Shown here piece by piece: positions 1-8,482 of a stretch of 64,000 bases of DNA. The position numbers were made by a program, and so were the translations under genes. The first letter of the stretch is position 1, and each line of letters starts with the position of its first letter. The notes under the pieces were generated by a model. The model was not told where the DNA came from. It was given only the letters and a program-made list of their open reading frames with translations, and did no database searches. Source of the DNA: Caldanaerobacter subterraneus (GTDB lineage Bacteria > Bacillota > Thermoanaerobacteria > Thermoanaerobacterales > Thermoanaerobacteraceae); assembly GCF_004345675.1 (NCBI RefSeq), contig NZ_SLWU01000006.1, positions 1 through 64,000 of the forward strand. The letters run 5' to 3'.

Positions 1-1
1 A

Positions 2-1105
2 AAGTGGCAAGAAAGAAGAAAAGGAAATCTCTATTCAAGAGGAGATAAAAGCAAAAAAGGAAATCTCAACACAAGAATAGAAGTAAGAAAAAATGTCGCT
101 TTCTTAAGGATAAATGTAGGGGAAAGAAAATATGTATATGCCAAAATAGAAGCAGGCTATAAAAAGAATAAGAGAAGAGAAGGACTTCTGCAGGAAATTG
201 CAGAATCAAACATACCTTACTCTGTAGAGCTAAAACTTAAAAATGGCAGTATATACGCTTATTTTTCTATTGAAGAAAAGTATCCAGAAATAAAAATAAC
301 AAAAGAGAAAGGGGTCATAGGAATAGATGTAAATGCATATCCAGACAATATATCATGGGCAGAGACAGATGAAAAAGGGAATCTAATAAGCTATGGGAAT
401 ATACCAATGCCAGAGCTTGCAAGCGACAGTAAAGACAAAAGAGAATATTTCAGATGGCAGTATGCTCATGAAATAGTAAATATAGCAAAAGAAAAAGGAA
501 AAGCAATTGTAATTGAAGAATTAGAAATAAAAGACAAAGGAAAAAGAGGAGACTTTTCGGGGAGGAAATCAAGAAGGATAAGACACAATTTTAGCTATAA
601 ATCACTTCTTTCAAAAATAAAAACACTAGCAAAAAGAGAAGGGATAGAAGTAATAGAGGTCAATCCTTCTTACACATCAATAATAGGGATGTTGAAATAT
701 GCACCACAGTATATGATAACAAAAGATATAGCAGCAGCCTATGTAATAGCAAGAAGAGGGTTGGTACTTCAAGAAAAGATACCAGATAATTATATGAAGT
801 TTCTCAACGCATTGACTGTAGAAGAATTAGAAGAATTAAAAGAGCATGTAAAGAAAACAGTTAGAAACAAGCATTTAAAGAAAAAACATTTAAGGGAAAT
901 AAATAAAGCAATAGAATTTTTACAAAGCCTTGAGAGTAAGCCAGGAAGGGTGCTAGAACCTCTGGATGGAACAAGTTTTAGTGCCTATGATTTCTGGCGA
1001 GTTCTCAAGGTAGCGGTGGTGACTCCACTCTCTCCTGAGAAGGTACCAAGAGACTTCTCTACCCTGAAAGGATTACTAATTCAGGGTAAGTGGAGAGGCC
1101 CGTAA
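2..1105 (+). mobile_element. tnpB: IS200/IS605-type TnpB (OrfB) RNA-guided nuclease, 5' partial
   Basis: The frame is open from the window edge, giving 367 visible residues with the true start upstream. The RuvC-like nuclease signature is present: GIDVN (motif I Asp, nt 320-334), IEELEI (motif II Glu, nt 511-528) and TKDIAAAYV (motif III Asp, nt 719-745). TnpB proteins are omegaRNA-guided nucleases that help retain IS200/IS605 elements. Unusually, the four-cysteine zinc ribbon normally lying between VNPSYTS and motif III is missing, and there is no Cys in the visible protein. The C-terminal ~120 residues after motif III form a basic helical extension, and the last ~90 bases of the frame also fold as RNA. 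No tnpA is visible; it could lie upstream or be absent. The ATG at 407 is internal. Family assignment is confident; activity is unknown. Confidence 0.88.
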
Positions 1106-1240
1106 GGGCGCAAGTTCCTGCTTCTTGGGGCAGGGGCTATGACTTTCCCAAATACCGCCTGCTGGGGATGGGGAAAGTCTGAAGGGCGGACTACAAATAC
1201 CCCAGCTATCTAAACTGTACGGTTTTGTACAGTTTGGGTA
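1015..1240 (+). ncRNA. Candidate omegaRNA (TnpB guide scaffold) and element right end
   Basis: This stretch overlaps the 3' end of tnpB and is packed with complementary segments. ACTCCACT near 1021 pairs with AGTGGAG near 1090. CCCTGAA pairs with TTCAGGG inside the gene end. GCCC-GTAA-GGGC gives a tetraloop hairpin just after the stop. GACTTTCCC (1141-1149) pairs with GGGAAAGTC (1172-1180), and CCGCC can pair with GGCGG across it. A perfect 9-bp hairpin follows: AAACTGTAC (1212-1220), loop GGTTTT, GTACAGTTT (1227-1235). OmegaRNAs are known to overlap the 3' end of tnpB and run to the element's right end, with the guide just outside it; IS200/IS605 ends also carry such hairpins. The exact end, and hence the guide start, is inferred to lie within about 1236-1246. 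Confidence 0.6.
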
Positions 1241-1332
1241 ACCAGGGAAAGAGCCCGATGAAACCCGGCAACCTGTCCTTTTAAGGATAAGGTGCCAATT
1301 CTCTCAGAAGATTTTTTCTTCTGAAAGATGAG
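1238..1332 (+). promoter_or_regulatory. SAM-I (S-box) riboswitch, apparently lacking its 5' strand
   Basis: The conserved S-box core is clear: GGGA...GCCCGATGAAACCC then GGCAACC (1244-1273), a P3 hairpin, AAGGTGCCAATTC (1289-1301), a P4 hairpin TCAGAAGA/TCTTCTGA, and the 3' P1 strand GATGAG (1327-1332). S-boxes bind S-adenosylmethionine and stop transcription of Met/SAM genes, and metK is a classic target. The usual 5' part (P1 strand and the kink-turn side of P2) is not recognisable. In its place is the hairpin that seems to be the right end of the TnpB element. The aptamer is therefore probably disrupted, although a GGGT/ACCC pairing might rebuild a short P2. Confidence 0.75.
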
Positions 1333-1338
1333 GGTATG

Positions 1339-1366
1339 CCTCTTCTTTTAGAAGGGGTTTTATTTT
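1339..1366 (+). terminator. Riboswitch expression-platform terminator before metK
   Basis: CCTCTTC (1339-1345) pairs with GAAGGGG (1351-1357) around a 5-nt loop, followed by TTTTATTTT. It sits directly after the P1 3' strand of the S-box, as expected for a SAM-induced terminator. If the aptamer is broken it may act constitutively or be bypassed. Confidence 0.7.
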
Positions 1367-1386
1367 GCTCTTAAGGAGGGAAGAAA

Positions 1387-2574
1387 ATGCGTAGACTCTT
1401 TACTTCTGAGTCAGTCACTGAAGGGCATCCTGACAAGATCTGTGACCAGATTTCAGATGCCATTTTGGATGAAATTTTAAAAAAAGACCCTTACGCCCGC
1501 GTGGCATGTGAGACAGCTGTAACTACCGGCTTGGTTCTGGTAATGGGAGAAATTACTACAGAGTGCTATGTGGACATTCCCAGGATAGCCAGAGACGTCA
1601 TAAGGGATATAGGCTATACCAGAGCAAAATACGGCTTTGACGCAGACACCTGTGCTGTAATCACTTCCATTGACGAGCAGTCTCCAGACATTGCCATGGG
1701 AGTGAATAAGGCTTTAGAAGCAAGAAGAGGAGAGCTGACAGATGCCGAAATCGAGGCAATTGGCGCTGGAGACCAGGGCCTCATGATAGGCTTTGCCTGC
1801 GATGAGACAGAAGAGCTCATGCCAATGCCCATAATGCTGGCTCACAAGCTGGCCAGAAGATTGGCTGAGGTCAGGAAAAACGGCACATTGAGCTATCTAA
1901 GACCTGATGGAAAAACTCAGGTGACAGTAGAGTACGAGGAAGACAGGCCTGTCAGAGTCGACTCTGTTGTGGTTTCAGCTCAGCATGCTCCTGAGGTTGA
2001 CCATGACACGATAGAAAAAGACATAATTGAACATGTGGTAAATGTGATTATTCCTGAAAACATGATGGACAAGAACACTAAAATTTTTGTGAATCCTACT
2101 GGCAGGTTTGTGCTAGGAGGTCCCCAAGCAGATAGCGGCCTTACAGGGAGAAAGATCATAGTAGATACCTATGGTGGATACGCAAGGCATGGAGGCGGCG
2201 CATTTTCAGGGAAAGACCCAACAAAAGTTGACAGGTCAGCAAGTTATGCGGCAAGGTATGTGGCTAAAAACATCGTAGCGGCAGGGCTTGCTAAGAAATG
2301 TGAAGTACAGGTGGCGTATGCAATAGGTGTGGCAACACCACTGGAGGTTGAGATAAACACATTTGGGACAGGCAAAATTTCTGATGAAAAAATATCAGAA
2401 ATTGTAAAGAAAGTTTTTGATTTAAGGCCTGCAGCCATAATAAGAGATTTGGATTTGAGAAGACCTATTTATAGGCAGGTTGCTGCTTATGGCCACTTTG
2501 GAAGACATGACTTGGACCTGCCGTGGGAGAAAACAGATAGAGTAGATATATTGAGAAAATTAGCAGGAATATAG
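1387..2574 (+). CDS. metK: S-adenosylmethionine synthetase
   Basis: Makes S-adenosylmethionine from methionine and ATP in the cytoplasm. The 395-residue length is typical. The N-terminus has the family signature ([11 protein letters not shown], residues 7-17), the ATP loop GAGDQGLM lies near residue 120, and the glycine-rich phosphate-binding loop [16 protein letters not shown] lies near residues 267-282. The start follows a strong AAGGAGGG ribosome site at 1373-1380. The gene is single, between an S-box leader and a strong terminator, so it is monocistronic. The insertion-damaged riboswitch upstream should affect its control. The assignment is secure. Confidence 0.98.
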   Translation: MRRLFTSESVTEGHPDKICDQISDAILDEILKKDPYARVACETAVTTGLVLVMGEITTECYVDIPRIARDVIRDIGYTRAKYGFDADTCAVITSIDEQSPDIAMGVNKALEARRGELTDAEIEAIGAGDQGLMIGFACDETEELMPMPIMLAHKLARRLAEVRKNGTLSYLRPDGKTQVTVEYEEDRPVRVDSVVVSAQHAPEVDHDTIEKDIIEHVVNVIIPENMMDKNTKIFVNPTGRFVLGGPQADSGLTGRKIIVDTYGGYARHGGGAFSGKDPTKVDRSASYAARYVAKNIVAAGLAKKCEVQVAYAIGVATPLEVEINTFGTGKISDEKISEIVKKVFDLRPAAIIRDLDLRRPIYRQVAAYGHFGRHDLDLPWEKTDRVDILRKLAGI

Positions 2575-2577
2575 TTA

Positions 2578-2613
2578 AAGCCCGGGTTTTGCCCGGGCTT
2601 GTGGCGTTTTTTA
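2578..2613 (+). terminator. Rho-independent terminator after metK
   Basis: AAGCCCGGG (2578-2586) pairs with CCCGGGCTT (2592-2600), a 9-bp GC-rich stem, with a T run at 2607-2612. Confidence 0.9.
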
Positions 2614-2766
2614 TATATTTTTTGTAACGCCAGAGATTTTTAAAACCGCTCCGCTAAAATATATTATACATTAGTTTTGACAAAAATAAAAGGCCTAAAC
2701 CCTTTATATCCTCCTCTAAATAGGTTAAAATTAAGTTGTAAAATATCTTTAACGGGTGGAAAAGCC

Positions 2767-4974
2767 ATGGTAGAAATAGAGGGTGTAGTAGAAGAGATAA
2801 TCTTTAGAAACGAGCAAAACGGGTATACGGTTCTGGAATTGGATATTGAAGGGGATATGGTGACTGCTGTAGGTGTAATGCCCTTTGTTACGGTGGGAGA
2901 GAGAATAAAGGTGCAGGGGGAATGGGTAGTCCATCCTGATTACGGAGACCAGATACGAGTTATCAATTACCAGACTCTTTCTCCCAATACCCTGGAAGGG
3001 ATAGAGCGCTTTTTAGCATCAGGCCTGATACCTGGGATTGGCCCTGTCACCGCGAGAAAGATTGTAGAAAGATTTGGGCTTGACTCTCTTCATGTTATAG
3101 AGACAGAGCCTCACAGGTTGAGGGAGATAAAAGGTTTAAGTGATGAAAAAATAAAGAGAATAAGTGAAGCTTATGAGATGCAGAAGGGAATAAAAGAAGT
3201 AATGGTGTTTCTACATCAATTCGGGATTTCTAGCCATATGGCTATAAAAATATACAAAGAATACGGGAATGATGCAATAGAAATCATCAAGCAAAATCCT
3301 TACAGGCTTGCTGATGATATATTCGGCATAGGGTTTAAGACTGCTGACAAAATTGCGGAGAGCTTAGGTATCGACCCGCATTCTACCTACCGCATTTCTG
3401 CAGGGGCAAGGTATGTTTTAATGCAGTACGCTGCAAATGGGCACACCTATGTGCCAAAAGACCTCCTGAAGAAAGAAACTGCAGACCTATTAGAAGTAAG
3501 TGAAGAAGAGGTGGAGGATGCTTTTGTGCTTTTAGCTCAAAATGAAAAAATACACATAGAAAAGTTTGAAGACAATACTGTAGGGGTTTATTACATCCCC
3601 TATTATGTGGCAGAACTTCATACTGCAGAAAGGCTTTTCACAATGACAGTAACCCAGTGCGAAGACCTCAAAATAGACGTGCAAAAAGAAATAAGGGATT
3701 TTGAAAAAGAAGCAGGAATAGTTTTAGAGAAAACTCAAAAATTGGCGGTAGAAGAAGCCATAAAGAATTCGGTCGTGGTCATAACAGGAGGACCTGGCAC
3801 GGGTAAGACTACGATTATAAACTGTATAATAAGGATTTTTGAAAAAGCCAATAAAAAAGTAGCTCTTGCTGCTCCTACAGGAAGAGCGGCAAAGAGGATA
3901 ACAGAAGCTACAGGAAAAGAAGCAAAGACCATTCACAGGCTTTTAGAGTACACTTATACGGAAGAGGAAGGGAAAGGGTTTAATAAAAACGAAAAAGACC
4001 CTTTAAAATACGATGTAATCATAATAGATGAAGCTTCTATGGTGGATATTTTGCTTATGAACGCTCTTTTAAAGGCTATTCCTGCCGGTTCAAGACTTAT
4101 TCTCGTGGGGGACGCTGACCAGCTCCCATCTGTTGGAGCAGGAAATGTACTAAGGGACATAATAGACAGCGGAATTGTAAAGGTGATAAGGCTAAAAGAA
4201 ATCTTCAGGCAGCAGAAAGAGAGCCTTATTGTAGTAAATGCCCACAAGATAAATAACGGCGAATATCCTACCTACAATAACAAAAATGGCGACTTCTTCT
4301 TTTTAAGTGTACCTACACAGGAAGACATGTTAAAGACAATACTAGATCTTGTGACTAATAGGCTTCCTAAAGCCTATGGCTTTCATCCGGTTAACGATAT
4401 TCAGGTCCTTACTCCCATGAAAAAGGGAATAATAGGAGTGCACAATTTAAATATAGAGCTTCAGAAGGTATTAAACCCTCCTTCTAAAGACAAAGCAGAA
4501 AAACCAATGAAAGAATTTACTTTTAGAGTCGGTGATAAAGTGATGCAGATCAAGAACAACTATAGAATGACCTGGAAAAGAGGGGATGAGGAAGGAGAAG
4601 GAGTTTTCAACGGTGACATAGGGATAATCCAGTCAATAGATGAGGAACTTCAAGAAGTTACCGTGTATTTTGACGACGAAAAAGTAGTGACTTACGATTT
4701 TTCCGATTTGGACGAACTTACCTTATCTTACGCTATCACAGTTCACAAGAGTCAGGGCAGCGAATTTCCTGTGGTGATAATGCCAGTGACATACGGACCT
4801 CCTATGCTTTTAACCCGCAATCTTCTTTACACAGCTGTTACAAGGGCAAAAAAGCTGGTGGTTTTAGTAGGGCAGGAGAAATATTTAAAATTTATGATTG
4901 ACAACAACAGGATTTCTAAAAGATATTCAGGACTTCTTTCCAGGCTAAAAAAGACCTTAATTTACATCCAATAA
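2767..4974 (+). CDS. recD2: RecD2-type ATP-dependent DNA helicase
   Basis: Superfamily 1B 5'-3' helicase of the RecD2 type (735 residues), acting in DNA repair without RecBC. In order: an N-terminal OB-like region, helix-hairpin-helix repeats (GLIPGIGPVTARKIV near residue 90), Walker A GGPGTGKTT near residue 340, Walker B IIIDEASMVD near 417, and the C-terminal UvrD-like motifs SYAITVHKSQGSEF near 650 and LLYTAVTRAKK near 682. ATG 2767 is chosen because GGGTGGA (2754-2760) lies 6 nt ahead. The longer frame begins with a TTG inside a TTGACA-like promoter element at 2677 and has no ribosome site. comFC lies 77 bp downstream, as in relatives. Confidence 0.95.
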   Translation: MVEIEGVVEEIIFRNEQNGYTVLELDIEGDMVTAVGVMPFVTVGERIKVQGEWVVHPDYGDQIRVINYQTLSPNTLEGIERFLASGLIPGIGPVTARKIVERFGLDSLHVIETEPHRLREIKGLSDEKIKRISEAYEMQKGIKEVMVFLHQFGISSHMAIKIYKEYGNDAIEIIKQNPYRLADDIFGIGFKTADKIAESLGIDPHSTYRISAGARYVLMQYAANGHTYVPKDLLKKETADLLEVSEEEVEDAFVLLAQNEKIHIEKFEDNTVGVYYIPYYVAELHTAERLFTMTVTQCEDLKIDVQKEIRDFEKEAGIVLEKTQKLAVEEAIKNSVVVITGGPGTGKTTIINCIIRIFEKANKKVALAAPTGRAAKRITEATGKEAKTIHRLLEYTYTEEEGKGFNKNEKDPLKYDVIIIDEASMVDILLMNALLKAIPAGSRLILVGDADQLPSVGAGNVLRDIIDSGIVKVIRLKEIFRQQKESLIVVNAHKINNGEYPTYNNKNGDFFFLSVPTQEDMLKTILDLVTNRLPKAYGFHPVNDIQVLTPMKKGIIGVHNLNIELQKVLNPPSKDKAEKPMKEFTFRVGDKVMQIKNNYRMTWKRGDEEGEGVFNGDIGIIQSIDEELQEVTVYFDDEKVVTYDFSDLDELTLSYAITVHKSQGSEFPVVIMPVTYGPPMLLTRNLLYTAVTRAKKLVVLVGQEKYLKFMIDNNRISKRYSGLLSRLKKTLIYIQ

Positions 4975-5051
4975 TTTATAGAAAAGTGTAAATTTTAATT
5001 TATTTGTGCCGATAACATAATTGAAAGAAGAAAGCGATGAGGGATGTATAA

Positions 5052-5738
5052 ATGACTTTTTTGGACTTGCTTTTTCCTCCCAAGACCAGTTGCATTGTTT
5101 GCAATGCCTCTATAAAAAGTGGATACTTGTGCGATAGGTGTAAGGCATCTCTTGAAATTATCAATGGCAACAGGTGCAGAATATGCGGCAAGTCCCTTAA
5201 AGAAGGAGAAATATGCAGTGATTGCCTCAAAACACCGCATTATTTTAAACAAAATGTAAGTCCATTTGAATATGAGGGCGTGGTAAAAGAACTCATAGCG
5301 AAATTTAAATATTTCAATGAAAGGCACTTAGCTTCATTTTTCGCCGATTACATGGCTGATGCAGTAAAAAATATGGGCTGGAATATTGAAGTCATAGTTC
5401 CCGTTCCACTTCACAGGATAAGACTTGATGAAAGAGGATACAATCAGTCTGAACTTCTGGCAAGGGAGCTTTCTTACAGGCTCAATATCTTCATGTCAAA
5501 AGCTCTAAGGCGGGTTAAGAATACCACAACTCAGACTGCTCTTCACAGAGAGGAAAGGATGGAAAATGTAAAAGGGGCTTTTAAAGTTACATATAAAGAT
5601 ACAATTGAAGGGAAAAATGTTCTTTTAGTGGACGATGTTTTGACAACAGGGGCAACCCTTGACGAATGTGCGAAAGCATTGAAGGAAAATGGGGCAAAAG
5701 AAGTTTATGTTGTCACTATTGCAACTGGCAGGATGTGA
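5052..5738 (+). CDS. comFC: ComF family phosphoribosyltransferase-like protein
   Basis: A 228-residue ComFC/GntX-type protein. An N-terminal double zinc-binding segment (CIVC, CDRC, CRIC, CSDC within residues 13-57) precedes a phosphoribosyltransferase fold with the PRPP-loop signature VLLVDDVLTTGATL near residues 193-206. ComFC is needed for DNA uptake in naturally competent Firmicutes, but its biochemical reaction is not settled. It lies between recD2 and the flagellar genes, the conserved comF-yvyF-flgM order of Bacillus. A GAGGG ribosome site lies 8 nt before the ATG. Confidence 0.92.
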   Translation: MTFLDLLFPPKTSCIVCNASIKSGYLCDRCKASLEIINGNRCRICGKSLKEGEICSDCLKTPHYFKQNVSPFEYEGVVKELIAKFKYFNERHLASFFADYMADAVKNMGWNIEVIVPVPLHRIRLDERGYNQSELLARELSYRLNIFMSKALRRVKNTTTQTALHREERMENVKGAFKVTYKDTIEGKNVLLVDDVLTTGATLDECAKALKENGAKEVYVVTIATGRM

Positions 5739-5767
5739 TGGGGATTATATAAAAGGGGATGAAAATT

Positions 5768-6181
5768 ATGGAAATAAGGAATTGCAAGCGGTGTGGAAGG
5801 CCTTATATCTATACGGGAAAAGATTTATGCCCTGTGTGTTATCAGCAGGATGAAGAAGACTTTTTAAAAGTTCGCGATTATCTGGACATGCATCCTAATG
5901 CCACAATGCTTGAAATATCTCAAAATACGCAGGTTTCTGCGAAAAAGATAATGGATTTCTTAAAAGAGGGACGCCTCATACTTTCGCCGAGCAATGTCAA
6001 CATAGGCTTGAGGTGTGAAAGGTGCGGCAAGCCAATACTTAGCGGAAGATTTTGTGATGAATGCAAGCTCGAGCTTGCGAAGGAGCTCACAAAAGGGTAT
6101 GAATCTAAAACAACCAAAGATGAAGATGAAACGAAAGGTGAGAGGTTGTATGTATACGATACAAAGAAAAAGAAAAAATGA
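5768..6181 (+). CDS. yvyF: YvyF-like flagellar operon protein
   Basis: A 137-residue protein with two CxxC pairs near the N-terminus (CKRC, CPVC), a helix-turn-helix-like middle (MLEISQNTQVSAKKIMDFL), a second pair of CxxC motifs (CERC, CDEC near residues 80-100) and a lysine-rich tail. This matches the flagellar operon protein found between comFC and flgM in Bacillus; its molecular role is unknown. ATG 5768 is preferred over 5759 because AAAAGGGG ends at 5758, giving a 9-nt spacing. Confidence 0.85.
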   Translation: MEIRNCKRCGRPYIYTGKDLCPVCYQQDEEDFLKVRDYLDMHPNATMLEISQNTQVSAKKIMDFLKEGRLILSPSNVNIGLRCERCGKPILSGRFCDECKLELAKELTKGYESKTTKDEDETKGERLYVYDTKKKKK

Positions 6182-6189
6182 TGCGAGAT

Positions 6190-6216
6190 TAAACTTTTGC
6201 TTTGTTGAGTCGATAT
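6190..6216 (+). promoter_or_regulatory. Sigma-28 (SigD/FliA) promoter for flgM operon
   Basis: TAAA (6190-6193), exactly 15 nt, then GTCGATAT (6209-6216). The sigma-28 consensus is TAAA-N15-GCCGATAT, so one base differs. It lies 26 bp upstream of flgM. Confidence 0.8.
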
Positions 6217-6241
6217 TAATGGTAGTACGGGGGTGTTGAGA

Positions 6242-6517
6242 ATGAAAATCTACAATAACAATATTGATAAAATAATGTCAATCTATAGAGTTAACTCAAT
6301 AGAGAAGGTAAAGCCTAATAAATCAGAAATAAAGGATAAAGTAGAAATTTCAGAAGAGGCTTTAAAACTCGCCAAGAATTTGAGCCAGTTTGAAAAAATA
6401 AAAAATCAAAAGATTGAGGATATAAAGTCAAGGCTTAGCTCAGGCACTTACAATGTTAAAGCTGAAGATGTGGCTGACGCCATCATCAAAGGTGTGCTTC
6501 TTAACAAAAAAATTTAA
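6242..6517 (+). CDS. flgM: Anti-sigma-28 factor FlgM
   Basis: A 91-residue FlgM. It holds sigma-28 inactive until the hook-basal body is complete and is then exported. The sequence shows the typical polar N-terminus, VEISEEALKLAK in the middle and the C-terminal sigma-binding helices (IKSRLSSGTYNVKAEDVADA). The start is ATG 6242, with GGGGG (6229-6233) 8 nt upstream; GTG 6233 lies inside that ribosome site. It heads the flgM-flgN-flgK-flgL-DUF6470-fliW-csrA run behind its own sigma-28 promoter, which gives feedback control. Confidence 0.93.
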   Translation: MKIYNNNIDKIMSIYRVNSIEKVKPNKSEIKDKVEISEEALKLAKNLSQFEKIKNQKIEDIKSRLSSGTYNVKAEDVADAIIKGVLLNKKI

Positions 6518-6537
6518 TTTTAAGGATGTGCGTAAAA

Positions 6538-7014
6538 ATGAATGCGAGTGAAAGGCTTTTAGGCCTTCTAAAGGAAGAAATGGCGATATATGAGATTTTG
6601 CTTGAACTGGCGACCAAAAAAACTGACATAATAATCCATGGGAAGATAAAAGAGTTGGATGAGACTGTGCAGATGGAGAGAAATTTCATAAAAAAGCTCG
6701 TCGAATTGGAAGAAAAAAGGGAAAACACTTTAAAAGAGATGGGTAAAGGAGAAGGTGTGACTATAAGCGAGGTTATAAAAAGCCTTCCTCTCGAAGAAGC
6801 TGCACAGTTTAACAACGTTAAGGAAAGATTAAGTGCTGTTTTAAAAGAGTTGGAGCAGAGAAACGATTTAAACATGGCTTTAATTGAGCAGGCACTGGAA
6901 TATGTGAATTATTCTATCAAGGCTATATCAGAAGCTTTGGAGGAAGACAAGGGCATTTACGGGGAAAAAGGAAGCTCTAAGGGCTACACAAGTTTAATTG
7001 ACAAAAAGGCATAG
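6538..7014 (+). CDS. flgN: Flagellar export chaperone FlgN
   Basis: A 158-residue, almost wholly helical acidic protein with the FlgN architecture and position (flgM-flgN-flgK). FlgN escorts the hook-filament junction proteins FlgK and FlgL to the flagellar export gate; both are encoded next. ATG 6538 is chosen: AAGGA (6522-6526) lies 11 nt before it, while the upstream ATG 6526 overlaps that ribosome site. Confidence 0.88.
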   Translation: MNASERLLGLLKEEMAIYEILLELATKKTDIIIHGKIKELDETVQMERNFIKKLVELEEKRENTLKEMGKGEGVTISEVIKSLPLEEAAQFNNVKERLSAVLKELEQRNDLNMALIEQALEYVNYSIKAISEALEEDKGIYGEKGSSKGYTSLIDKKA

Positions 7015-7024
7015 GGGGATAGAT

Positions 7025-8473
7025 ATGTCTACTTTTCAGGGACTTGAAATAGCCAAAACGGGCCTTTTTGTAAGCCAGAAAGCGCTGGAGGTTACAGGCC
7101 ACAATATAGCTAATGCCAATACACCTGGTTATACAAGACAAGTAGTAGATATGGCTTCAATTGCTCCTCCTACTACCTTTGGAATGTATGACCAGTGGGG
7201 CAAGGCTATAGGCGAAGGCGTAAAAATTGTGGACATAAGGCAGATACGCGATCAATTCTTAGACAATCAATACAGAAGAGAAAACAAATTTTTGGGAGAA
7301 TGGGAGACAAAGGCTGAGGTTCTCTCTGCAATTGAAAATATATTCAATGAGCCATCAAGTAGCGGCATAACAGCTGTTTTAAATGACTTTTTTAACTCTT
7401 TACAAGAGCTTTCAAAAAATCCCGAGAGTTTGACTGTCAGAGCAGAGGTAAGAGAAAGAGCGATAGCACTTGCAGATACTTTCAACACGGTTTACCAGCA
7501 CCTTTATGACAAATTAAACGAATTAAACTCTACAATACAATCCAGAATTGCCGAGATAAACTCTTATGCTGAAAGGATAAGCAGATTAAATGGAGAGATA
7601 TACAGGTTCGAACTTCCGGGGCAGGTAGCGAATGACTTAAGAGACCAGAGAAACCTCTTAGTAGACCAGCTCTCTAAATTAGTAAACATAACGACTTATG
7701 AAGATGCCAACCGAAACTTCAGAATAGATATAGGCGGACAGGCTTTGGTAAGTGGCACTACTGCCTTTACAATGTCTATGGATAAAAACGGGAATGTAAT
7801 ATGGGACCTCACGAAATCCCCTGTTAACCCATCGAGCGGCGTATTAAAAGGCCTTTTGGATATGAGAGATGGGGATGGGGCAAATGGCGTAAAAGGCATC
7901 CCCTATTATATGGAACAGTGGAACAAGCTGGCTTACAACATAGCCAAAGTTATAAATGAGGTGCACAGTCAGGGATACGGTTTAGACGGCAGTACGGGAA
8001 ATTTACTTTTTGGCGGTTTTGACACCTCTCTCCCTTATAATAAAGACCTTCCTTATGCTCAATTAATAAAAGTAAACAGCACTATACTTGCATCAGATGG
8101 ACTTTTAAAAATAGCTGCTGCAAAAGATTCAAAAGCTCTTCCCGGCGATAATAGGAATGCCTTGGAACTTATAGCATTAAGAGATAAACCTCTTGATGGC
8201 CTTGATAAAGCTACATTTGATGACTTTGCCAGGTCTTTGATTGCAAACTTGGGTGTTGATGCAGAGCAGGCAAATGTGATGAAGAAAAATCAGGAAGTAA
8301 TGGTAAAGCAGATAGACCTAAACAGGCAGTCTATATCAGGTGTATCTTTAGATGAAGAGATGACGAATATGTTAAAATACCAAAAGTCCTATGCCGCCTG
8401 TGCAAGAGTGATAACTACTATGGATGAGCTTATAGACACGATCATCAACAGAATGGGATTAGTTGGAAGGTAG
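7025..8473 (+). CDS. flgK: Flagellar hook-associated protein 1 FlgK
   Basis: A 483-residue hook-filament junction protein. The rod/hook-family N-terminal motif (GHNIANANTPGYTRQ, near residues 28-42) and the C-terminal heptad helix (SLDEEMTNMLKYQKSYAACARVI) are both present; these form the D0 coiled coil. Start 7025 gives MSTFQGLE, the usual beginning, with AGGGGG 6 nt upstream. flgL follows 9 nt after the stop, so the two are translationally close. Confidence 0.96.
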   Translation: MSTFQGLEIAKTGLFVSQKALEVTGHNIANANTPGYTRQVVDMASIAPPTTFGMYDQWGKAIGEGVKIVDIRQIRDQFLDNQYRRENKFLGEWETKAEVLSAIENIFNEPSSSGITAVLNDFFNSLQELSKNPESLTVRAEVRERAIALADTFNTVYQHLYDKLNELNSTIQSRIAEINSYAERISRLNGEIYRFELPGQVANDLRDQRNLLVDQLSKLVNITTYEDANRNFRIDIGGQALVSGTTAFTMSMDKNGNVIWDLTKSPVNPSSGVLKGLLDMRDGDGANGVKGIPYYMEQWNKLAYNIAKVINEVHSQGYGLDGSTGNLLFGGFDTSLPYNKDLPYAQLIKVNSTILASDGLLKIAAAKDSKALPGDNRNALELIALRDKPLDGLDKATFDDFARSLIANLGVDAEQANVMKKNQEVMVKQIDLNRQSISGVSLDEEMTNMLKYQKSYAACARVITTMDELIDTIINRMGLVGR

Positions 8474-8482
8474 GTGCTTTGA

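Noticed and set aside
407-1105. ATG 407 as the real start of the TnpB gene
   Set aside because: The frame is open to the window edge and residues upstream include the RuvC motif I GIDVN.
2677-2766. Extended recD2 start at TTG 2677
   Set aside because: The TTG is part of a TTGACA-like element, has no ribosome site, and the added 30 residues do not look like RecD2. ATG 2767 has a good site.
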